A DNA stretch of 64,000 nt from Crocosphaera watsonii WH 8501 (GCF_000167195.1 NZ_AADV02000002.1:462269-526268), one strand, 5' to 3'; positions 8,447 through 18,952 are shown, counted from the first letter of the stretch. Notes: generated by a model from the letters alone, not told the origin. Numbers and translations are program-made.

Positions 8447-10317
8447 GTAACTGCTCACCGCAACAAAAAAGTCTTATTGAAAAGCACTACAAACAACATC
8501 AGTTGAGTCAACAAAAATATAAGCCCTGTGATTTAGCGTAAAATTTAAGCTAATTTATTACGGCTATTTTAATGACTAACATTCCCAGAATCAAGTCTTT
8601 TAAAAACCTCAAATAAAAACAACAATATGAGAAAAAAAAGAATAGTAAGATAGTTTTTTGTTAGCGGAGATTATCCGCTAACCTTGTTTATTTTTGTGCA
8701 GAGAGATAGGGGGATCAAGAAAAATCTATCCCCCATCGGCTCCGGAGCCTTTTACATCTCTAATCCTGGGGGACTCCGACCAGCTAATGAAAATAATTCG
8801 CATAATTGGACAATGGCATTTTGCCCCTGTAATCTCATGGTCTCTAAAAAACTGAACATTTGGGTGACTAACTCTGCACCCCAGTCGCTTCTTGCTCCCC
8901 CACTTACTTTGCGGTGAATGACAATGGGACGTAAAGCTCTCTCAGCATCATTATTATCTGGTTTGACTTCAGGATAAGTTAGAAAGGTGAACCACTCTTC
9001 CCAATGACGTTTGAGACGGTTAATCAATCTTTGTGCATCATAAGGCTATCCTTTTTTGGGAGTTGCTTTAAAAATCTTTTGCAGTGAGTTCTCGACTTCT
9101 GTTCTTTTGGAGCCTAAGTCTTCAAGGGTTAAATTTCGAGCATGATAATGACGATAATGGATACGGGCGGTTGCTAAAACTTGCTGTACATCGGCAGCAA
9201 ATTCTCGATTCGCTTGAAAACGACTGGTTTTAAGGGACTCTAACTCTCGTTCTAAATGTGCCAGACATTTCTGTTTGGCCATCGCACTTTGTCTAAAGTA
9301 GGCACTATAGCAGTCACTGGTGAGGATGCCCTTAAAATCTGCTCCTAACAATTTCTCGACTTCTGCGGAGCTTCTAGTGGGAGCCAACATCAACACACAG
9401 ACCTCATTTGATGTGGCTACCCAAACCCAATACTTGATGCCATCGATGCAATAACTGGTTTCGTCAACACATCGGATTCCTGGCTGCTGGATGTACTTTA
9501 ACCACTGTTGGGTCAAGGGTTCTAAACTTTCTTGAAACCATTTGTGCATTTTGGCAAGGCTCCCTTGAGAAATGGGAATGCCAAAGACATACTCTATAAA
9601 ATGTTCCTGTTTACGCCATGTAAGATTACCCCCATAGCCAAGCCAGCCCACGATGCTACTTAATCGCGCCCCATAACGGAATCCTTCTTTAACTCCCAAT
9701 GGAACAGGACTGTAATCTGACCATCCACAACTAGGACATTTATAGAATCCGCGACGATATTCCCTGATTTCTATGGGTTGGTCTACTACTTCAGCCACTT
9801 GCTGGACTTTTTCGGGAACTACTTCATCTCGTTCCACTGAACCCCCACAAACAGGACAGTTTTCTAGTTCTAAAGGGACTATCTTATCGGGCTGACCAAA
9901 ACCATTACGGGTCTTCCCTAGGTGGTCATATTTTGGTCCGCGTTTAAATCCTTTTTTGCGTTTCTTTTTGTCAGAAGGCTTTTTTAGTTGGTCTGATGAT
10001 GGGGGGACTGAACTGTTTTTTGAGTTACGGTTTTTTAGCTTATCTCTCTCTTCTTTCAATTTTTCAATTTCTTGCTGTTGTGTAGAGATTTGTTGTTGTT
10101 GCTGGTCAATCAGTCTTTGTTGAAGAGATAACTGTTGTTGTGCCTTGACTAGCCACTCAATCATGAAGACATTGTTCGCCAACTGTTCATCGGCGATAGC
10201 TCTAACTAGCTTTGAATCAATGGTAGCATTTGTGGTCATAACCCCCACTATACATAAAAATCCCCGATTTTACCTTTATGTTGTCAAGACAGATTCTTTA
10301 TTGCGGTGAGCAATTAC
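8447..10317 (-). mobile_element. IS66-family element (ISBst12-like layout)
   Basis: The 1,871-bp element begins GTAACTGCTCACCGCAA and ends with the inverted copy TTGCGGTGAGCAATTAC (one mismatch). GTAA termini are typical of IS66. It carries only a TnpC-type transposase without tnpA/tnpB, as in the ISBst12 subgroup. The usual 8-bp direct repeat is absent: ACTGTTTC on the left, GTGAAATC on the right. The left flank is IS5-type DNA and the right flank is the interior of an AlbA_2 gene, so the flanks are no longer the original target. Positions 8461-8750 inside it show no coding frame. Confidence 0.9.
8752..10248 (-). pseudogene. tnpC: IS66 transposase TnpC with in-frame stop
   Basis: The product would be 498 aa. 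Parts in order: an N-terminal Gln-rich coiled coil with SKNSSVPPSSDQ, then a basic stretch, then a CxxC...CxxC zinc finger (CPVCGG...CPSCGW). The DDE_Tnp_IS66 domain follows, with CVDETSYCIDG and ILTSDCYSAY, then the C-terminal part NNDAERALRPIVIHRKVSGGARSDWG split over two motifs. A TAG at 9046-9048 interrupts the same frame after residue 400. The frame then continues to 8752, so this is a nonsense mutation and not a frameshift. Readthrough cannot be excluded. Confidence 0.88.
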
Positions 10318-11285
10318 GTGAAATCATTCATTAAACTGGACAACTTTAGATATCTTTTAAGTCCTTGAATCAGAGTATTTTCATAACATTGATAGATAAA
10401 ATAAGAATTTTTTTGGGGTGAAAAACTAGAAAAATCAGTGCTTATAGCTTCGATAATACGATTTCTAAATATTTGAGTATATGAAATGTAAGAGTTGTTC
10501 TCATAACTCTCGTTAAATATTAAATATCCCTCTAAATTGTATTTACGTTTAAAACCGCTATAATTTTCATAATCTAAGGGTGTAAATAATGAGGTATACT
10601 CACAATTATTCTGACGATAAATTTTGTCAATATCACTAATACTTATTGAAGAACTCAAATCAAAAGCATTCAAAGGAATTAAATGTAAAACTAATTGTGC
10701 ATCTTTTTCTAAAATTATTGGAGTTTCTTCAGCAATAATCATACTGAGACGTTCCCGACGAAAATCACGAATTCTATCGATCAAACCTTGAGAAACTGTA
10801 AATGATGTTCTAATTTCATCTACATCTAACTGATATTTACCTCCCGAATTACGAGAATAGAAACGGGACGAATTCTTATAAGTTACCATGTGAGGTAAAG
10901 CAAAACTGCGAGGAATATCAATGATGATTACATAATTATTATTTCTTAGCTGAATAGGTTGTATTCTTATCCCAGGAATACGAGGAGAAATACCATCACG
11001 AAGTATATTATCAAGACGTAAAATTTCCTTATCGATATCATTAGTTTCTATACCATCTATTTTAATAGCAATACCTTTATCTTCTGTAATTCCAAAAATT
11101 AAATTTCCACCAGACGCATTAGCAAAAGATGAAACATCATACAAGAATTCTTTTTTCTCAGCATCGCTATTTCCTGATAATTTCTCTTTATAATCTAATG
11201 TTTTTGCTTCTGCTACCCCATTATCAATTAATTCTTGTAAATCACTTTCAGTAATTTTATCTAAAGATTTTCCATTTAATAACAT
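10314..11285 (-). pseudogene. AlbA_2/schlafen-like protein, 3' end cut by IS66
   Basis: The 323-aa product starts with an AlbA_2 domain (formerly AAA_4; about residues 1-160). Visible motifs are DYKEKLSG, FLYDVSSFANASGGNLIFGI and FYSRNSGGKYQLDVDEI. This domain occurs in schlafen-like and phage-defence-associated proteins and is thought to bind nucleic acid. The rest has no match that I recognise. The last codons are N-D-F-T, and the TAA stop lies inside the IS66 inverted repeat (10314-10317). The original C-terminus is therefore lost and its length unknown. A shortened but stable product remains possible. Confidence 0.78.
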
Positions 11286-11393
11286 CTTAATATTCCTAGT
11301 ATAGTCACTATCTAAATAATAACAAATACATTTAAAATTGTTTTGTGTCAGCTACAGCAGCAGCAATAACATCATCAGTTACCCCATGTTTTC

Positions 11394-11888
11394 TTAAACT
11401 CTTAATGAATGAGAAAAACGTTCTATAATATCATCTAGATTTAATATTTCATCAGTGAGTAAATGTAACCATCTTCTAGCTGATATTCTTTCTAGATTAG
11501 GGATTACTTCATCAATTATACTAATTGGAAAGCTTCTATCAGAACCTAAATATTTGGCTTTTGATTTATATTCAAAAGACTCAATCTTGTTATTTGTGCC
11601 GTTTTTTAATAGAGAGAAACGGAAAGATTTTCTCATTACATCTTCTATCTGTTTAGGTAAGATAACAAGATGTGTATAATCATCAAAAAATATAGTTAAT
11701 TTTTCAAAAGGAATTGCTCTTAGTTCTGAATACTTTGAATTAAAAAATCCATTAACAAGTCTTAATACTGTAGTTTTTCCTACGCCATTTTTACCATGAA
11801 GGATAGTAATACGATCTGACATATTTAGAGATATTTCATGATCAAAAATCCCAAACAGTTTATTAACAATTATTTTTTCAATTCTCAT
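11394..11888 (-). pseudogene. AAA-family ATPase, N-terminal fragment
   Basis: The 164-aa product starts like an SMC/ABC-type AAA ATPase: MRIEKIIVNKLFGIFDHEISL, split here from the Walker A motif GKNGVGKTT (residues about 32-40). No signature motif or Walker B follows, and such proteins normally exceed 400 aa, so the 3' part is missing. Beyond the stop, another frame (about 11332-11420) reads FIKSLRKHGVTDDVIAAAV before a TAA. That tail looks like the end of a different small protein, so an internal deletion may have fused two genes. Its start overlaps the upstream 69-aa gene by 11 bases. Confidence 0.7.
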
Positions 11889-12087
11889 GTTTTTGTTCCC
11901 TATCTATCTTATTTTTACTTGTTTTCTTCTCTTGAGTTTTGGCACTAACTTTAGTAGCTTTTGACCAAAATTCTAGATCGGTTTCAGGTGCATCAGAAAA
12001 GTTGATTTCACCATCATAAATTGCTCGTATTTGTACTAATTCTTCATCGGAAGGTTGATAAGGATTTGATAATTTACGAATAACCAT
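11878..12087 (-). CDS. Small acidic protein, antitoxin-like
   Basis: The 69-aa protein contains YQPSDEELVQIRAIYDGEINFSDAPETDLEFW, a pattern reminiscent of BrnA/CopG-type antitoxins from cyanobacteria (the motif given here is split: YQPSDEEL, then INFSDAPE). The C-terminus is lysine-rich. It lies two bases downstream of the DUF6887 gene and overlaps the ATPase fragment, so the four genes appear to be one transcript. I cannot name a toxin partner with confidence. Confidence 0.55.
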   Translation of the reverse strand: MVIRKLSNPYQPSDEELVQIRAIYDGEINFSDAPETDLEFWSKATKVSAKTQEKKTSKNKIDREQKHEN

Positions 12088-12089
12088 AA

Positions 12090-12281
12090 TTATTTTTCTT
12101 TTAAATGATTAGTAACAACTTGATCAATTTCTTGGGGAGAAAGAGAATTAGAATATACTTGAGTAGAAGGATTAGATTTTAAACGATCTACATAAATATA
12201 AAACGCCTCTTTGTCCTCTTGATGAGTAATAACATATTGACGTAATTGATCTTTGCTCATGTTATTAAAATCTGGTTTCAT
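12090..12281 (-). CDS. DUF6887-like small protein
   Basis: The 63-aa product starting at 12281 has the pattern PDFNNMSKDQLRQYVITH, then DKEAFYIYVDRL, typical of cyanobacterial DUF6887 proteins. A TTG at 12296 would add five residues. I prefer the ATG because it overlaps the preceding DUF6888 stop as ATGA, which suggests translational coupling. DUF6887 and DUF6888 genes commonly occur as neighbours. Their function is not known; a toxin-antitoxin role is conceivable but not shown. Confidence 0.65.
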   Translation of the reverse strand: MKPDFNNMSKDQLRQYVITHQEDKEAFYIYVDRLKSNPSTQVYSNSLSPQEIDQVVTNHLKEK

Positions 12282-12457
12282 GTTAAAAACTCCCAATCTC
12301 CATTACGATTAATTAATATCTGAATATCATTACCTGCCAAAATAAATAATTAACCGTCTCTTTCATCAAGACGTACTAAATAAATTGGCTGATAAGTATT
12401 GGTTAAGGACTGACATAAATAAATACATTTTTGTCCTTGTTCATTGGTGGGTAAAAT
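12278..12457 (-). pseudogene. DUF6888-like gene with in-frame stop
   Basis: Reading from 12457 gives (I/M)LPTNEQGQKCIYLCQSLTN, then TYQPIYLVRLDERDG, a TAA stop, then LFILAGNDIQILINRNGDWEFLT and a TGA. This is a full 59-codon DUF6888-type protein interrupted at about two thirds of its length. The start codon position holds ATT instead of ATG, behind a good AGGAGG, so the initiator may also be mutated. It lies directly upstream of, and overlaps, its usual partner DUF6887. Family assignment is from memory of the sequence pattern. Confidence 0.65.
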
Positions 12458-12505
12458 TTTATCTTACCTCCTATACTTGATGATAGCTTAATGATATAAC
12501 AAAAA

Positions 12506-12522
12506 GGTGGGCATTGCCCACC
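12506..12522. terminator. Palindrome GGTGGGCnnnGCCCACC behind carB
   Basis: This is the same 7-bp arm palindrome as at 131 and 44414, followed by CTAC. It lies 10 bases beyond the carB stop and could form the transcript-end hairpin. There is no long T run on either side, so Rho-independent termination is uncertain. Confidence 0.55.
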
Positions 12523-12531
12523 CTACGAATG

Positions 12532-15500
12532 TTAGGAAATATAGTCTTGCAACGCTTTAACTTCCAAGGGTTCTGTTTGTAAAGAACGAATGGCTGCAAC
12601 AGTTGCTTTTGCCCCTGCTATAGTGGTAATAATGGGTAATTTATAGTCTAAAGCAGTGCGACGAATGCGACGACCATCGGCGTGTGAATCTTCTCCACTG
12701 GGGGTATTAATAATAAATTGAATCTGTTTATTTTTGATCCAATCTATCACATGGGGACGACCTTCGTGGAGTTTTAAAACTACTTCTACCCCTTCTATTC
12801 CGTTCTCTTCTAAAACTTTTTGTGTCCCAGATGTTGCCACTACTTTAAATCCTAAATCAACTAAATCTTTCACCACGGGAACCGTTGAAATTTTGTCCCG
12901 ATCGCTCATAGAAACAAAGACAGTTCCTTCGGTAGCTAAATCAACCCCGGCTGCAATTTCTGCCTTAGCAAACGCCTTACCAAAGTCCTCATCTATTCCC
13001 ATTACTTCACCCGTAGAACGCATTTCGGGACCTAACAAAGTATCTGCACCGGGGAATTTTTGGAAGGGTAAAACCGCTTCTTTGACAGCAATATGACGGG
13101 GAACAAATTCTTCGGTTATTCCCAACTCTTCTAAGGTTTTTCCTGACATTACCAAAGAAGCAATTTTTGCTAAAGGACGGCCAGTTGCTTTGGAAACATA
13201 GGGAACCGTTCGAGACGCGCGGGGGTTCGCTTCTAAAATGTAAACTTGTTCCCCTTGAACCGCATATTGAATATTCATTAAACCGACAACTTTTAAACTA
13301 TTCGCAAGCTGAGTTGTCCAAGTACGAATAGTCTCGATAGCATTGCTTGAAAGAGTGGTAAAAGGAACCGAACAAGCAGAGTCTCCAGAGTGTACCCCTG
13401 CTTGTTCAATATGTTCCATAATGCCACCAATAACCACTTTTCCAGTAGCATCACACAATGCGTCTACATCCACTTCGATCGCATTTTGAAGGAACTTATC
13501 AATTAAAATAGGGTGATCCGGTTCAACCTGTACTGCATAAGTCATATACCGTTCCAACTCTTCATCAGAATAAACGATCTCCATCGCGCGTCCTCCCAAT
13601 ACATAGGAAGGACGTACTACCACAGGATAACCAATACGAGAAGAAACCACCGCAGACTCTTCATAACTGCGCGCAATACCATTAGGAGGTTGTTTAATAT
13701 TGAGATCATTGAGTATCTTTTCAAACCGTTCCCGATCTTCTGCTGTGTCGATAGAGTCGGGAGAGGTTCCCCATATTTTAGTTTGTACGGGACATTCGGG
13801 ACTATCGAGGTATGTCTGCAAGGGGACAGCTAACTTTAAGGGAGTTTGTCCACCAAACTGAATAATAACCCCCACCGGGTTCTCGGTTTCGATGATGTTT
13901 AAAACATCTTCTTTGGTCAATGGTTCAAAATATAAGCGATCGCTAGTATCATAATCCGTAGAAACGGTTTCCGGGTTAGAGTTAACCATGATGGTTTCAA
14001 ACCCTGCGTCACTGAGGGAAAAAGACGCATGACAACAACAGTAGTCAAACTCGATCCCTTGGCCGATGCGGTTGGGGCCTCCTCCTAAGATCATCACCTT
14101 CTTTTTCTCAGTAACAGTCACTTCTGTTTCTTCGGGTTCGTAGGTGGAATAATAATAAGGGGTATACGCTTCAAACTCAGCAGCGCAAGTATCCACTACT
14201 TTATAAACAGGAATGATCCCTAAACCCTTACGATAGTTTCTTACCTCATCTTCTGTGGTTTTCGTAGCAAAAGCTATCTGGCGATCGCTGAACCCTTTTT
14301 GTTTAATAGCGCGCAGATCAGACGCTGTAATATCATTTAAGTTGGTTTGTTTGAGAACTTTTTCCGTTTCGATGATGTCCTGTAACTTATCCAAAAACCA
14401 GATATCTATTGCTGTCAACTCATGAATTTCTTCTGGTGTCATGCCTAATCTCATGGCATGATAGATACTGTAAACTCGTTCCGGGTTGGGAGTGCGTAAG
14501 TTAGAGCGAACTTGGGATAGAGAGGGTAAGGTTTCTGTGCGATCGCAGCCAAACCCATAGCGTCCGGTTTCTAGGGATCTTAAAGCTTTTTGGAAGGACT
14601 CTTGAAAAGTGCGTCCGATGGCCATTGCTTCCCCCACAGACTTCATCTGGGTAGTTAAAATAGCTTGGGAACCAGGAAACTTTTCAAAGGCAAAACGAGG
14701 TATCTTTGTTACCACATAGTCAATGGTGGGTTCAAAGGATGCGGGGGTTTGTTTCGTTATATCGTTGTTTATTTCATTGAGGGTGTAACCCACTGCTAAC
14801 TTAGCGGCAAACTTAGCAATAGGGAACCCTGTCGCTTTCGATGCTAAGGCAGAAGATCGAGAGACACGGGGGTTCATTTCGATGACGATCACATCCCCAT
14901 TAAGAGGGTTAACAGAGAACTGAATGTTAGATCCACCGGTTTCTACACCAATCTCTCTTATAATAGCTTGGGAATAGTCTCTTAATCTTTGATACTCTTT
15001 ATCCGTCAAAGTTTGCGCAGGTGCAACGGTTATAGAGTCCCCAGTATGTACCCCCATAGGGTCAAAGTTTTCGATGGAACAGATAATGACCACATTATCC
15101 GCTAAGTCTCGCATTACTTCTAGTTCGTATTCCTTCCACCCTAATAGAGACTTTTCCACTAAAATTTGAGATACAGGGGACGCATCGATACCAAACTGCG
15201 CCATTTCCTCAAATTCTTCTTGGTTATAAGCAATACCTCCTCCTGTCCCTCCTAAAGTGAAAGCAGGACGTATAATCAAGGGGTAAGATCCTATTTCTTC
15301 GCCGATCGCTTTAGCTTCTTTGAGGGTACTAGCGATACCAGAAGGGCAGACAGGAACTCCGATCTTGTTCATTGCTTCTTTAAACAAGTCCCGATCTTCT
15401 GCCTTTTTAATAGCGGGTAATTTTGCCCCGATCAGTTCTACATTATACTTATCCAAAACGCCATTTTTTGCCAACGCTACGGCAACATTAAGGGCAGTTT

Positions 15501-15777
15501 GTCCTCCCATTGTAGGTAATAACGCATCGGGACGTTCTTTGGCAATCACCTTTTCTACCATATCCGGGGTGAGGGGTTCGATATAGGTGCGATTGGCCAT
15601 TCCTGGATCGGTCATAATAGAAGCAGGGTTAGAGTTGACCAATACTACCTCATAGCCTTCTTCTCGTAGTGCTTTACAGGCTTGAGTACCAGAATAGTCG
15701 AATTCGCAAGCTTGGCCAATAACAATGGGGCCTGCACCCAAAATTAAGATTTTCTTTAGGTCTTCACGGCGTGGCAT
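12532..15777 (-). CDS. carB: Carbamoyl-phosphate synthase large subunit
   Basis: CarB makes carbamoyl phosphate from glutamine-derived ammonia, bicarbonate and 2 ATP for pyrimidine and arginine synthesis, together with CarA (not in the window). The 1,081-aa protein has the duplicated architecture: an ATP-grasp half at about 1-400 with [20 protein letters not shown], an oligomerisation domain to about 555, a second half with [19 protein letters not shown], and a C-terminal MGS-like allosteric domain after about 940. The length matches the family. It stands alone on the minus strand. HIP1 sites within it point to long residence in this genome. Confidence 0.96.
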   Translation of the reverse strand: MPRREDLKKILILGAGPIVIGQACEFDYSGTQACKALREEGYEVVLVNSNPASIMTDPGMANRTYIEPLTPDMVEKVIAKERPDALLPTMGGQTALNVAVALAKNGVLDKYNVELIGAKLPAIKKAEDRDLFKEAMNKIGVPVCPSGIASTLKEAKAIGEEIGSYPLIIRPAFTLGGTGGGIAYNQEEFEEMAQFGIDASPVSQILVEKSLLGWKEYELEVMRDLADNVVIICSIENFDPMGVHTGDSITVAPAQTLTDKEYQRLRDYSQAIIREIGVETGGSNIQFSVNPLNGDVIVIEMNPRVSRSSALASKATGFPIAKFAAKLAVGYTLNEINNDITKQTPASFEPTIDYVVTKIPRFAFEKFPGSQAILTTQMKSVGEAMAIGRTFQESFQKALRSLETGRYGFGCDRTETLPSLSQVRSNLRTPNPERVYSIYHAMRLGMTPEEIHELTAIDIWFLDKLQDIIETEKVLKQTNLNDITASDLRAIKQKGFSDRQIAFATKTTEDEVRNYRKGLGIIPVYKVVDTCAAEFEAYTPYYYSTYEPEETEVTVTEKKKVMILGGGPNRIGQGIEFDYCCCHASFSLSDAGFETIMVNSNPETVSTDYDTSDRLYFEPLTKEDVLNIIETENPVGVIIQFGGQTPLKLAVPLQTYLDSPECPVQTKIWGTSPDSIDTAEDRERFEKILNDLNIKQPPNGIARSYEESAVVSSRIGYPVVVRPSYVLGGRAMEIVYSDEELERYMTYAVQVEPDHPILIDKFLQNAIEVDVDALCDATGKVVIGGIMEHIEQAGVHSGDSACSVPFTTLSSNAIETIRTWTTQLANSLKVVGLMNIQYAVQGEQVYILEANPRASRTVPYVSKATGRPLAKIASLVMSGKTLEELGITEEFVPRHIAVKEAVLPFQKFPGADTLLGPEMRSTGEVMGIDEDFGKAFAKAEIAAGVDLATEGTVFVSMSDRDKISTVPVVKDLVDLGFKVVATSGTQKVLEENGIEGVEVVLKLHEGRPHVIDWIKNKQIQFIINTPSGEDSHADGRRIRRTALDYKLPIITTIAGAKATVAAIRSLQTEPLEVKALQDYIS

Positions 15778-16060
15778 AAGCGTTCTTGTAGAGTTAGATA
15801 GAATAAACCGAACTTATTTTATAGTCTGTCCTTCCCTTTCTTCTTGTAATCTAATCCTTTATTTAGGTTTAAGGGTTTTGGGATTGTAGGGAGATAAGAT
15901 AAATACATTACTGTCTACAACCAGTCTGAATAGTATAATTTGAGCAAAACTTAAATTATTTACACGAATTAGGATTATAAATGAACAATCAAGTGAATTA
16001 TAATAAAATTACCTTGACTGAACCTTATCTCTGTAAAATCTAACATCATCAATCAATATT

Positions 16061-16279
16061 ATGCTAAACGAAACCAATCTAGAAAAAAGATTAATCGATA
16101 TTGAACAAGCGATCGCTGATATACAAACTAAGATTAATGAGCAACCATTATCTAATAACTGGTTAGAAAAGATAACAGGCTCAATTTCTGATGAATCTGC
16201 TTTTTTAGAAGCATTAGAATATGGGGAAAAATGGCGTAAATCTGAAAAATTAACGGATGAAATAGATGAGGAAAAATGA
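16061..16279 (+). CDS. Probable antitoxin of a VapC-type pair
   Basis: The 72-aa acidic, helical protein (LEKRLIDIEQAIADIQTKI) ends by overlapping the PIN-toxin gene in the sequence ATGA, the usual arrangement of antitoxin and toxin. No DNA-binding fold is obvious. A partial copy of the upstream region and first 15 codons occurs at 20196-20284. Confidence 0.7.
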   Translation: MLNETNLEKRLIDIEQAIADIQTKINEQPLSNNWLEKITGSISDESAFLEALEYGEKWRKSEKLTDEIDEEK

Positions 16280-16704
16280 GATATTTATTAGACACTGATC
16301 ATATTAGCTTTTTACAGCGAAGATCAGGAACAGAGTATATAAAATTGCTGACTCGAATTAATCAATATCCTGTGGATGAGTTTGCTTTTTCTATTATTAG
16401 TTTCCATGAACAAGTAATAAGCGTTCATAGTTTTATTAATCGTGCTAAATCAACCACTGATGTTGTTAGAGGTTATAACTTACTATCAGAAGTTATTCAA
16501 GGATTTTCCAATGCTCATATTTTATCTTTTGATACCCAAGCAGCAGAAACTTTTATTCAATTAAGAAAACAAAAAGTTAGAATCGCCACAATGGATCTAA
16601 GAATTGCTTCAATTGCACTGTCAAAAGAATTAATATTATTAACTCGTAATGTTCGTGATTTCCAACAAGTTCCTAAGCTAGTAATAGAAGATTGGACAAT
16701 TTAA
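16276..16704 (+). CDS. PIN-domain toxin, VapC type
   Basis: The 142-aa protein has the PIN-domain order of conserved acidic residues: LLDTDHISF near the N-terminus, an E in SIISFHEQV near residue 54, and IATMDLRIASIAL with D near 114, then LLTRNVRDF. Such proteins are magnesium-dependent RNases that act on tRNA or rRNA when their antitoxin is degraded. It overlaps its upstream antitoxin by four bases. No defect is visible, so this module could be active. Confidence 0.85.
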   Translation: MRYLLDTDHISFLQRRSGTEYIKLLTRINQYPVDEFAFSIISFHEQVISVHSFINRAKSTTDVVRGYNLLSEVIQGFSNAHILSFDTQAAETFIQLRKQKVRIATMDLRIASIALSKELILLTRNVRDFQQVPKLVIEDWTI

Positions 16705-16837
16705 TATTAATTCAAAAATAAACGGAACGTATTTCATTTTATCATAATCTGAATTATTTATTTTTCCATCTCATGATTCTGCTTTCATTATATGATAAGT
16801 GAATTATAATAAGATTACCTTCACTTAACTTCTGTCT

Positions 16838-17308
16838 ATGAATACTAATCCTCTAAACCCCCTAATTACTCAAAAACAACTCTATGATCAAGATTTTTGT
16901 TTATGGATAGAACAAACTATTAAACATATAAAAGAACAAGAGTTTGATAAAATTGACTGGGATAATGTTATTGAGGAATTAGATAGTTTGGGTAAGTCCG
17001 AGAAACGAGAACTAAAAAATCGCTTAGTTGTTTTATTAGAACACCTATTAAAGCTTGCTTATTGGGAAACTGAAAGAGAGTACAATCAAAGAAATTGTAA
17101 AGGAACTATTAGAGAACAAAGAAGACAAATTTTATTATTGCTTGAAGATAGTCCCAGTTTAAAAAACTTATTTTATGATAGTCTTCCTAAATGTTACAGT
17201 GATGCAAGAAAAATTGTTCTAGATAAGACTAATCTATATGATAATATTATTCCTATAGAGATTGCTTTTCCCGTTGAAGATATTTTAAATTATGACTATT
17301 TACCATAA
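16838..17308 (+). CDS. DUF29 family protein
   Basis: The 156-aa protein shows the DUF29 pattern: LYDQDFCLWIEQTIKHIK, then DWDNVIEELDSLGKSEKRELKNRL, then LLEHLLKLAYW. The family is abundant in cyanobacteria; the function is unknown. Upstream, 16796-16835 repeats the sequence found before the 16061 antitoxin (AAGTGAATTATAATAA... followed by ATTACCTT), so the two genes share duplicated leader DNA. It ends 19 bases before the next gene. Confidence 0.85.
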   Translation: MNTNPLNPLITQKQLYDQDFCLWIEQTIKHIKEQEFDKIDWDNVIEELDSLGKSEKRELKNRLVVLLEHLLKLAYWETEREYNQRNCKGTIREQRRQILLLLEDSPSLKNLFYDSLPKCYSDARKIVLDKTNLYDNIIPIEIAFPVEDILNYDYLP

Positions 17309-17327
17309 ATTATTAGAGGAGTAAACA

Positions 17328-18579
17328 GTGAATTGGTTTAGAGATAGATTCAATAATTTTCGTTTAACAGGTTCACAAAATAACAATAGTTTAGAACAAG
17401 AAATTGAGCAACGAGCTTATGAACTTTGGGAACAAGCAGGAAGAGAAGAAGGAAGCTTTGATTATTATTACCAAAAAGCAAAACTAGAACGAGAAATTAA
17501 ACCAACTGCTTATTTACTTTGGGAACAAGCAGGAAACCCTAAAGGAAAATTTCACAAATATTTGCAGCAAGCAGAAAGAGAAATAGAAATTAGATTAATG
17601 ACTTATTTTCTTTGGAAACAAGATGGACAACCAGAAGATAAATATGATTATTATGAAGACTATTATTGGGAAGAAGCAAAACAAAAAGTTAAGTTTAAAC
17701 GATTGTCAATTGTATATAAACCTTTTTATTTTGTTGTTGGCAAACCTTACTATTTTCTAGAGAGGAAAATCTTAGAACCAGGGTTAGCATGGACAGATAA
17801 ACAAGCTTTTTTTGATATTATAGGAAGGTTAGGGAATTTAGCTATTGTTATTGGTGTTATTAGTTTTATTTTTACAGAAGATTACCGTCGCAATGCTGAA
17901 GTTTTTTCTGCTTGGCAAACTATTACGAGTGCTGAGGGACAATCAGGAAGTGGAGGAAGAATTGAAGCTTTAGAATTTCTCAATTCTCGACCTTTAAAAT
18001 TACCATTAATTGGGTTTACTAAAGAATATTGGTACTGGGATAAATGGAGTAATCAATGTAAAAAAAACATGGCGTTTAGGTTATCGGTTTCCACGACAAA
18101 GTTTAAGCGGTTTATCTGCACCTAATAAAGCTTATCTTACAGCAATTAATTTATGTGGTGCTAATTTATCGAGAGCTAATCTACAAGATGCTTTTTTATG
18201 GAGAGCTAATCTACAAAATGCTAATTTATGGGGAGCTAATCTACAAGATGCTGGTTTATCGAGAGCTAATCTACAAGATGCTAATTTATCGAGAGCTAAT
18301 CTCAAAAATGCTGATTTAATAGGAGCTAATCTCAAAAATGCTGATTTAATAGGAGCTAATCTATCAGGGGCAATTTATGCCGATTCAAAATCAAATTTTA
18401 TATTACAAATAGGCTTAACTGATTCTATGTCTACATTAATACTAAAGTGTTCAACGGATAGTTGCATAACAACTTTCTCTGATGATTTTGATCCCAAAAA
18501 AGCAGGAATGATTTTAATTAGAAATAAGAAAGATTATGAAAAATGGAAAAACTTTCGTCAAAAAAAATCACCTTATTAA
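17328..18579 (+). pseudogene. DUF2934-repeat / TM / pentapeptide protein, frameshifted
   Basis: Two frames together make one protein. The first (17328-18125) has three DUF2934-like repeats (RAYELWEQAGREEG, TAYLLWEQAGNPKG, MTYFLWKQDGQPED). A hydrophobic helix near residues 165-185 follows. The second frame (used from about 18058 to 18579) begins KKTWRLGYRFPRQSLSGLSAPNKAYL. It then gives about 14 pentapeptide units of the A(N/D)Lxx type, forming a right-handed beta-helix. Removing one A from the eight-A run at 18060-18067 joins the frames. This is either a real +1 base mutation, polymerase slippage, or a sequencing error. The role is unknown. Confidence 0.75.
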
Positions 18580-18733
18580 AGTAGTTTTGGCAAAATTTAA
18601 TAAGTTAACAATCTTATCTGAAATAATATTAATTTGCCCACTAAATAAGCTATATGTAAAAAATATGAAAGACAGGTATTTTTATGTTATTATAAGAGTG
18701 ATAACGAATTGATTTAACAAAGGAAAAAATAGA

Positions 18734-18952
18734 ATGTCACAAACTATTCAATTTCATCAAATTTTAGAAATGATTGATAGTCTTTCTCTTGATGAACAAG
18801 ATGATTTAATCAATATTATTCGACATAGACAAATTGAAAAAAGACGGGAAGAAATTGCCAAAAATATCGTTCAAGCTCGTCAAGACTATCAACAAGGAAA
18901 AGTATTTCGAGGCAACATTGATGATATTATTACAGAATTAAACAATGACTAA
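18734..18952 (+). CDS. Antitoxin of a RelE/YafQ-type pair
   Basis: The 72-aa protein has the pattern QILEMIDSLSLDEQDDLINIIRHR, here cut by the limit to its core LSLDEQDDLINIIRHR, and RRREEIA-like basic residues. This cyanobacterial antitoxin type precedes YafQ-like toxins. It overlaps the toxin gene by eight bases. A clear paralogue is at 52429-52668. Confidence 0.75.
   Translation: MSQTIQFHQILEMIDSLSLDEQDDLINIIRHRQIEKRREEIAKNIVQARQDYQQGKVFRGNIDDIITELNND

Noticed and set aside
8684-8917. Plus-strand frame within the IS66 element
   Set aside because: It overlaps the 3' part of the transposase on the opposite strand and matches no known gene.
9027-9048. Frameshift in the IS66 transposase
   Set aside because: Translation shows that the downstream part is in the same frame; the break is an in-frame TAG.
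18132-18335. Minus-strand frame opposite the pentapeptide repeats
   Set aside because: The regular residue pattern (CRLALDKPAS) is a mirror of the repeated codons of the pentapeptide gene.
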